NCBI RefSeq assembly: GCF_033118175.1
Contig: NC_083710.1
Span: 43,617,501-43,681,500 of the forward strand
Source: Dama dama
Lineage: Eukaryota > Chordata > Mammalia > Artiodactyla > Cervidae
Reading direction: 5' to 3'
Length of the DNA stretch: 64,000 nucleotides
Shown: one piece after another, positions 57,550 through 64,000 of the stretch
Numbering within the stretch: position 1 is the first letter of the stretch
How the letters are laid out: each line of letters starts with the position of its first letter
Program-made: the position numbers and the translations under genes
Notes under the pieces: model-generated
What the model was told of the DNA's origin: nothing
The model's input: only the letters and a program-made list of their open reading frames with translations
Databases searched by the model: none

Positions 57550-59949
57550 ATAATTATATTTTAATACCATTTTGTATATCAGACTCATCTACAGTCACCT
57601 CAAATACAGTATGATTAACAAGTATGTGATTTCTCTTTCTCAAATGATCATCTTAAATTTGGCATATTGCTGATTCTTTTGGTTTTAATATTATTATTTT
57701 AAGAGAGAATACTTCTTTAAAAGTTTAAAAAAATACTGTGAACTACTAGAATTCATTGTCTAAATGAGTGAATCTGTAAAAGTAATATCGAGTAAGTCAT
57801 CTCCATATTGCTCTGGTTCACATTTGCCAATCCATGCACAGTATTCGAATACATTTTGCCATTAAAAAATAGAATGCACACAATTAAGGTAAATAAATCC
57901 TCTTTTTCTGAATAGACATCTCAAAAAAATCACATTGTAAAAAAATCTAAAATAAGTAGCCACATCAGAAATCTATGTAAAAATGTATTCAAGTGCTTGA
58001 CAAACTAGTCTCAAAACTAATTTTATTAAAGTTCAACTATGGAAGAAAATCAATTTGCAATAAAAACAGTTAAAAAGTTTTCAGATAACGAATAAATATA
58101 TAATCAGTAGCAGAAAATATTTCAATAATTCTACTGCTCTGATAGATAAGCTTTGTAGCAAGAAAATAATGGCTGGAGTTAGGGGAGCCTTCAATTTAAT
58201 AAACATTGTTATTAAAACTTTTGGTAAAGTATGAAAAAAAAACTCACTTCAGAGGCATTTTCTACAGCAATATGTATATAATAGTACATGAGATTTGTTG
58301 TGTATATTCATTGAATCTAATTTTCTTATTGTGGTAACAGATTAAGTATACCTTTTCTGTGAATATTTTCAGACATAAAAGTTGTAATTAAATGGATAAC
58401 ATCATGCACTACATACAATACACTCAGTTGAATCAATCCCTAATATGTGTGAAAAATGAGTTACATATTTGATGAAAAATTGTACCAGCGTGAGTAACAT
58501 AATTGTTCTCCACTTCCCTTTTCATCCACTTTCTTGAAATTCTGAATGCACAAAGGCTAGAGATTGGTTTCCATTTGCCTTTTCTATCACATCACTGCAG
58601 AAAAACCATTACAGAATTTTCACTCCACTAGTAATATTGTCCAGTTCCATTAATCCTCTTATGTCATTCCTCAACAGCCTGAAAATGATGTATATTAATT
58701 CATAATTGTGTAAGCAGAAAACAAAGCAGATGCTGGAAAGCTTCTGCTCTGCTCAAGGCAGAAATTTCCAATGTTAAGACTATTAAATTTGGCTCTTATA
58801 ATGTCCACTTGGATAGAGTCTGCCTGTCACAGTATAACCAATAGGCATAATGTCACTACAAATTTTATCAGCAACACCCAGAATGTCAATGCAAAATTAA
58901 TTTAGTTTTTCACAAAGCCTTGTCGGTCTAGTCTCTAGATAAAGGAGAACTCTAGTTATATTTTAAGTCACCTGGAAAGCTAAATCAACACATCATGTTG
59001 GGCCACTAACATCTGCATGCCAGGTTGTTAGATTCCAAACCCCAGATAGTAACTCCATTGCAGGACTATAACTTACTGTGAAATCAAAACAGTTTGGCAA
59101 TCTTCTACCTGAATCTGATAAAAAGTGATTACTACTTTGTTTTATGTTTGGTCTCATGAAATACGAGTTCCATCAAAAAAGTTACTTCTCTATAAAGGAC
59201 ACTGGAAACAAATATATAGACAAGAATTATTCCTGTCATCCCCATTGCTTTCTATCCTTGTGTATTTATGGAACTCATAGTAAACTTGCCTGTACGTCTT
59301 TGAGTTCATACCTAAGAATTATGCTTTTCCAATCTCTCACCTTAATAATTTTTGGTTTAAATTCTGCCAATCTTGTTCATTAATGAATCCACAAATGAAT
59401 TTACCCTTCTGGTATCAATGGTAGATCTAAAACCTTACCAAATTCTTGTCTAATCAACTACACAAAATCTACATTTGGTCAACATGTTCAACATTGCTCT
59501 TTAACTAGAATAATTTAAATTTTTCTGCCTACTGAAGATTATAAGTAAGGGTCATCTAGAAAAAGCTGACACCCCAAAATCAAAGTAAATGCAATCAAAA
59601 TGTGAGCAATTTGAGCTTCAAAAATACAGACTGTTGGACTCTTAAGTCAATCTGTTTATCTCATATCAACACTTTTTTTTTTTTTTGAAAGAACAGATCC
59701 TTGCTATTCTTTTGGAATGTGACAGAATTTATATCCTAAATAAGAATAGCATCCATGAGTAATGTAATGATCCCTATGCCACTATATACAGTGGACAAAA
59801 AGTTAGCATGCTGTTCCAAGAAACAATTTCCTTTGCCAAATGGAATAGGGAAAAGTGGGCAAGGAGAACTCTCAGCTGTTTCATGTTCACCTCCAAATGA
59901 ACCTCAAATTAAAATTGCAGCTTTCTTACCTAGGAGTTTTACCAGCATG
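57550..59949. other. Unassigned AT-rich DNA
   Basis: No gene or named repeat. A T14 run lies at 59673-59686. Confidence 0.5.
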
Positions 59950-59963
59950 CATCCATTATAATA

Positions 59964-60187
59964 TGTGCGTGTGTGCGTGCGTGCTGCTCAGTCCTGTCTG
60001 ACTCTGCGACTCCAAGGACTGTAGCCCACCAGGCTCCTCTGTCCATGGGATTCTCCAGGCAAGAAAACTGGAGTGGGTTGCCATTTCCTCCTCCAGGTGG
60101 TCTTCTTGGCCCAGGGATGGAAACTGCCTTTCTTACATCTCCTGCACTGGCAAGCAGATTATTTACCGCTGGTGCCACCTGGGAAGT
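59964..60187 (-). mobile_element. Bov-tA SINE with 14-bp target-site duplication
   Basis: Full reversed copy with a GTGCGTGTGTGCGTGCGTG tail and a variant head (ctcctgcactggcaagcag). Bounded by a perfect CATCCATTATAATA at 59950-59963 and 60188-60201, the longest duplication in the window. Confidence 0.97.
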
Positions 60188-60201
60188 CATCCATTATAAT
60201 A

Positions 60202-61139
60202 ATCCATGATAAACAAAATTTTTTACTATAAGGCTGAAATGGTTCTCTCCAGTTCTTAGATTTAAGGGAGATCCTTAAAGTCCAATATGTAGTTGACAAA
60301 TGTGTTTACCACCTCCTATTAGAGTTTTAGGCAAGGTCACATTAAGAAGCTAGTAATGAAATATGGTAGATTTACAGAACTCTATGAAATTACAGGATAC
60401 TTTTTGTGGCTGTGGGTGATAAAGCTGGAAAAAATTTAGGACTAAAATTTTATAACCAATAATAAAAGCTTATTATACATGTTTCCAAACAGACATGATG
60501 ATAGGTCTCCCAGTGCATTATGGATAGGTTAGGGGAAGGCACATGTTAATCTTAGTGAGCAAGTTTGTACAGAGGCAGATGGAAGAGAGTTGGTGCTTCT
60601 GACCTGTTGAAGAGCAGGGGCTGGAATAAATCTTTTTTTTTTTTTTTTAAAGAAAAGTGGCATTCCAGTCTAATGGAGAAGAGAGATCTTTTAGTTATCA
60701 TTACTGTTTTTTACCATCTCCTCCTCTACATCCCTCCTTATCTAGATGAAGAGTAGTTAAAAAAGAATAATCACAAAATTCTTATTCTATTTTGAGATTA
60801 GCAGAATGTTTGAAATTCACTGCCAAAATACACTGTTGGTGAAAAGTTTCCAGAATTCTACTGCCTAAAACACAGAAATGCTATTACTTTTCTTACTATG
60901 CAATGTCCATGAATGCTCACTATAAACTGTGAAAAAACACACATGCCTCACATGATACATGGCTGTATCATCAAGCCATGTGCTCAGTGTTGAAATCTGT
61001 ACACTAAAGGAATTACAAACAGAAATGTTAAATTAGACTTGAGCTTTTATTTTTTATATTTATGCAAATAATTTATTTTGGGGCTCAAGGGACTCTTGGT
61101 GATGTGCAACCATTTTATTTTTGAAAAGAGAAGTTCAAT
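60202..61139. other. Unassigned DNA
   Basis: No gene or named repeat. A T17 run lies at about 60632-60648. Confidence 0.5.
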
Positions 61140-61400
61140 CATTAAGGTAGTATTGTTTAGCAATTACAAGCAAAGCCTCTGGTGTAAAAACTGCTAGGGT
61201 TCAAGTCCTAGACTACTCTCATTTACAACTATGACCTTAAGCAAATCATTTAACTTCTCTTCAGCTTGAAAAGAGGGACATTAATAATAGTACCTGACCT
61301 GCAAGGTCATTGTTCCTATTTAAGAAAATGCATGTAAATGGCTAGAAGACTGCCAGGAGCACAGTGGGTACTCAAGTATATGCTGGCTGACTGTCATTAT
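61140..61400 (+). mobile_element. MIR SINE
   Basis: Near-complete sense MIR: 'gtgtaaaaactgctagggtt', 'aactatgaccttaagcaaat', 'catttaacttctcttcagct', 'attaataatagtacctgacc', 'gtgggtactcaagtatatgc'. One of the best-preserved MIRs here. Confidence 0.8.
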
Positions 61401-64000
61401 CTGGTGTTGGAAATCTACTTTCAAAGCACTGAAAATGAAATTTCTAGAAATAAAAAGATAGGGGTGTCAAAGGGAATATTCAGAACTTCTCTTTACAGAT
61501 CCCCAAATATCTTCCATTTCTCCCACGAAATTGTTTCCTATTTAGCTGATATTATGGTGGCCAGTGACTTTTACACATGTTTAAAGTATGTTTACATTTT
61601 TAGTGATAATGATTAATTCTGTTAAAGTACTTAATAGCTATTCATTAAGAGTAATCAATTAATTCTTTTTCATGTTAGCTTTTCTTCTATATAGGCTATT
61701 CTAACTCTGGTATGATTATCTAAATGTTGCTTTTGTCCAGATTCCTAGTGGATTTATTTCTCTTCCAGGCAAAACATTGGAAGGCACAGTCTACACAAAT
61801 TCATTCATCTACAAGCATCCAATTCCAAATCTGATGCCAATGGGCATCATCTCTTTGTCCTTTTACAATAGAGAACTGATTTGATTAATCATATAGCTGT
61901 GATTCACTGTATTGTCCCCAGAATGCCTGGCTCTGACAAAGCTCTGAAAATACAGGATTGTAAGCCTTGGCCTGTCCAGCTTCTCACCTTGCCAGAGAAT
62001 GCTTACATCTCATTCCATCAATTACTGCTCAAAATAGCTAAAATGCCTCTTATGCAAAAATCACAGGGTATTCATTTGATACTAATCTATTTGTTTATAA
62101 CACTTTTAAATTCTTTAAAATTAGCTGTCACCTGTATTAGTGACATTAAATAGGCTTGGGATTTTTTTTTTCAAAAACCTCCATATGACCTTACATCCAG
62201 GGAAAAAATATTCAGAAAACAGATCATAAGCATCTAGCCATATGGTTAAGGAAGGCATCTTTGTTGCTGTATATTCAGAATATGACCATTGGATGAAGTT
62301 GCATAAGATGAAAAACCAACAACAACAACAAAAATCGTGTGGCCATCGTGCGGCATTTCTGTAATTATACCTCCTCCATCTATATCAACTTTCTGAGCTT
62401 GCAAAGTAACTCCTAAACCTGTCCACCTACAGCATAATATTTTTGTAATACTTCCACTGAAATAAATTGAGGTTTCCTAAAGGTTTTAATAAGATGAAAG
62501 AGCACAGTGCAGTAAATAAGGATAAATGCAAGTATATTTTGAAGTTCAAAAATCACTACAGGAGCAAGTAGTCCTAGACTTCTGTCCAGGTTTCAGAATC
62601 ATCCTTGTAGAGCTGTTTCTGGAGTGTTCTGGAGAAAATGTGGAAGGTTCCCTGTGCTACAGCAAGACATAGTTCTAGTTTATATTCCTCTAAACAAATA
62701 CTACTTGTTGTTTGACGTGCAGGTAGTATGTATAGGGGCTACAGCTAATTTGTGATTCAGTTCTTTTATTCTCAAACCTGCTTTTCCTTCACATGAACAG
62801 TTATGATTATCTATTTTTTCCACTTAACTCTATTTTATCTTTGAATGAACAGGCTGCCAATAAAATCAATGAGCATTATTAGGTTTAATTAGCTTTCTAA
62901 AACTTATCCTGATAATAAATAATACCATCAATCAAAATTACCAGTGTCTGACTTTAAAAAATCTATATTTACATATTATCCCCAAACTACGTATAATTCT
63001 CCAATTTATCTTAATGTCTACTACAGAAAAAATCAAACACAGTCAAAGTAATATTGCTGATAAAAATATGGTATCTACATACTATTTTAAATTGACAGTT
63101 TTCTAATCAAATTATAAACACCAATAACCTTGAAATTTTATAGTTCTTCTCTTTTGTGATTTCTGATTTAGGAGGAAAAAGTTAATTTTCTAGTTCAGAA
63201 GGGGAAAATTAATCAGGCAGAGACCTCAAAGAAGATAATGGCAACACTCTGTTATCAACACTAATGCAAGAGAGTGATAACATAGATCATGCAAACAATG
63301 AGAATACTGCAAATCGTTCATTGTCAGAAGAGACTGAATTATATGATTTACTTTGTAATTGTTTTTCTTGAGCCAATGTTAACACTGATTTGCGTTGTTT
63401 GAACATATATCAACTGATGATGGAAAGAAGTAGGCCAGGCAGATGTTGGGTGGTAAGAGAAAACCTGCCAAAGAGTGATGTTTCTCCAAGGAATTAATAA
63501 AAGCTGTAGTACAATTTTTAATAATAGAAATAAAAATGGTTGAATCCAATGATCTCCTTCAGATGGGAAAACTGAATTCTCAAGATGCTAAGTGAAATTT
63601 TAGCAAAGTATAAGTGGTTTTGAATAGATTATTATTACTGCCAAAAACTAGAAAATAATATGCATCAAAGTTACAAAAATTAATCTGTAGTGCTTTTTCT
63701 TCTTTGATAAAGTAATGCATAGTTACTTATAAAAATCATAATAGGCAAGGAATTAAAACTACATAACAATACCAAGTTAAATGTTACTGTCATCAGGAAT
63801 AATGCTGAGATTGCCACATTTCTGGTTTTATGTAGAAGTTGGTTACCACAGTTGTCCTCATGTGATTTCCACACCAAACTTTATTTAAATATATCTGTTA
63901 CTAAGCTTAATCTATCCTGCTACTTGGGACTAAACTAGCCTTCCAAATTGTCCATATTTTCACGTTATTAAAAAGTGAACTACATTTACTTTCATAACTG
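61401..64000. other. Unassigned AT-rich DNA
   Basis: No gene or named repeat. Two plus-strand frames (61338-61616, 92 codons, partly in the MIR; 61881-62153, 90 codons) have no recognisable domain. A short (CAA)n near 62317-62331 is followed by a CpG-bearing stretch at 62335-62355, unusual for this AT-rich DNA. Confidence 0.45.

Noticed and set aside
1..64000. CRISPR array, operon or prokaryotic mobile island
   Set aside because: The repeat content is that of a mammalian nuclear genome. There are no regularly spaced repeats with unique spacers and no dense gene arrangement.

Overview
The window is non-coding DNA from the nuclear genome of a ruminant (Pecora; cattle, sheep, goat or deer type). 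The evidence is the repeat content: many copies of the tRNA-Glu-derived SINE Bov-tA and its dimeric relative Bov-A2, several pieces of the RTE-class LINE BovB, artiodactyl-type L1 3' ends, and the older mammalian repeats MIR, L2 and MER5. I cannot name the species. The DNA is AT-rich. I recognise no host protein-coding exon, rRNA, functional tRNA, snoRNA or miRNA gene. It could be intergenic, a gene desert, or the inside of a long intron. The only readable protein segments belong to decayed BovB retrotransposons.

Layout. 0-12 kb is mostly unassigned DNA with scattered SINEs, one L2 split by a Bov-tA, and a small unexplained segment on the minus strand at 9.13-9.46 kb. 12.1-15.5 kb is a dense nest: a minisatellite, two minus-strand SINEs, a ~118-bp direct repeat on both sides of a SINE, a 1.16-kb BovB fragment, an L1 3' end split by a Bov-A2 with clean target-site duplications, then a BovB/Bov-tA chimera. 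15.5-38 kb alternates unassigned DNA with single SINEs, MIR, L2, two L1 3' ends, a fairly young BovB 3' piece at 29.1-29.8 kb and a probable solo ERV LTR near 32 kb. 38.39-43.06 kb is the largest element: a BovB copy lacking its 3' tip, joined head-to-tail to a near-full-length BovB. 43-64 kb is AT-rich and sparsely decorated, with a partial tandem Bov-tA dimer (49.9-50.2 kb), an inverted pair of BovB 3' ends (52.2-52.8 kb) and several SINEs with perfect target-site duplications.

How the parts relate. BovB encodes an APE-type endonuclease and a reverse transcriptase. Bov-tA and Bov-A2 share its 3' sequence and are thought to be moved by its machinery. Many insertions here keep 7-14 bp duplications, so their exact borders can be given. 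All BovB coding remnants carry stops, frameshifts or damaged catalytic residues, so none looks able to move. I found no convincing new biological system. The best leads are the head-to-tail BovB composite, the 118-bp duplication around a SINE, short palindromic insertions inside SINEs, and the unidentified minus-strand segment at 9.13-9.46 kb. Repeat family names come from recognition by eye, not from a database search.
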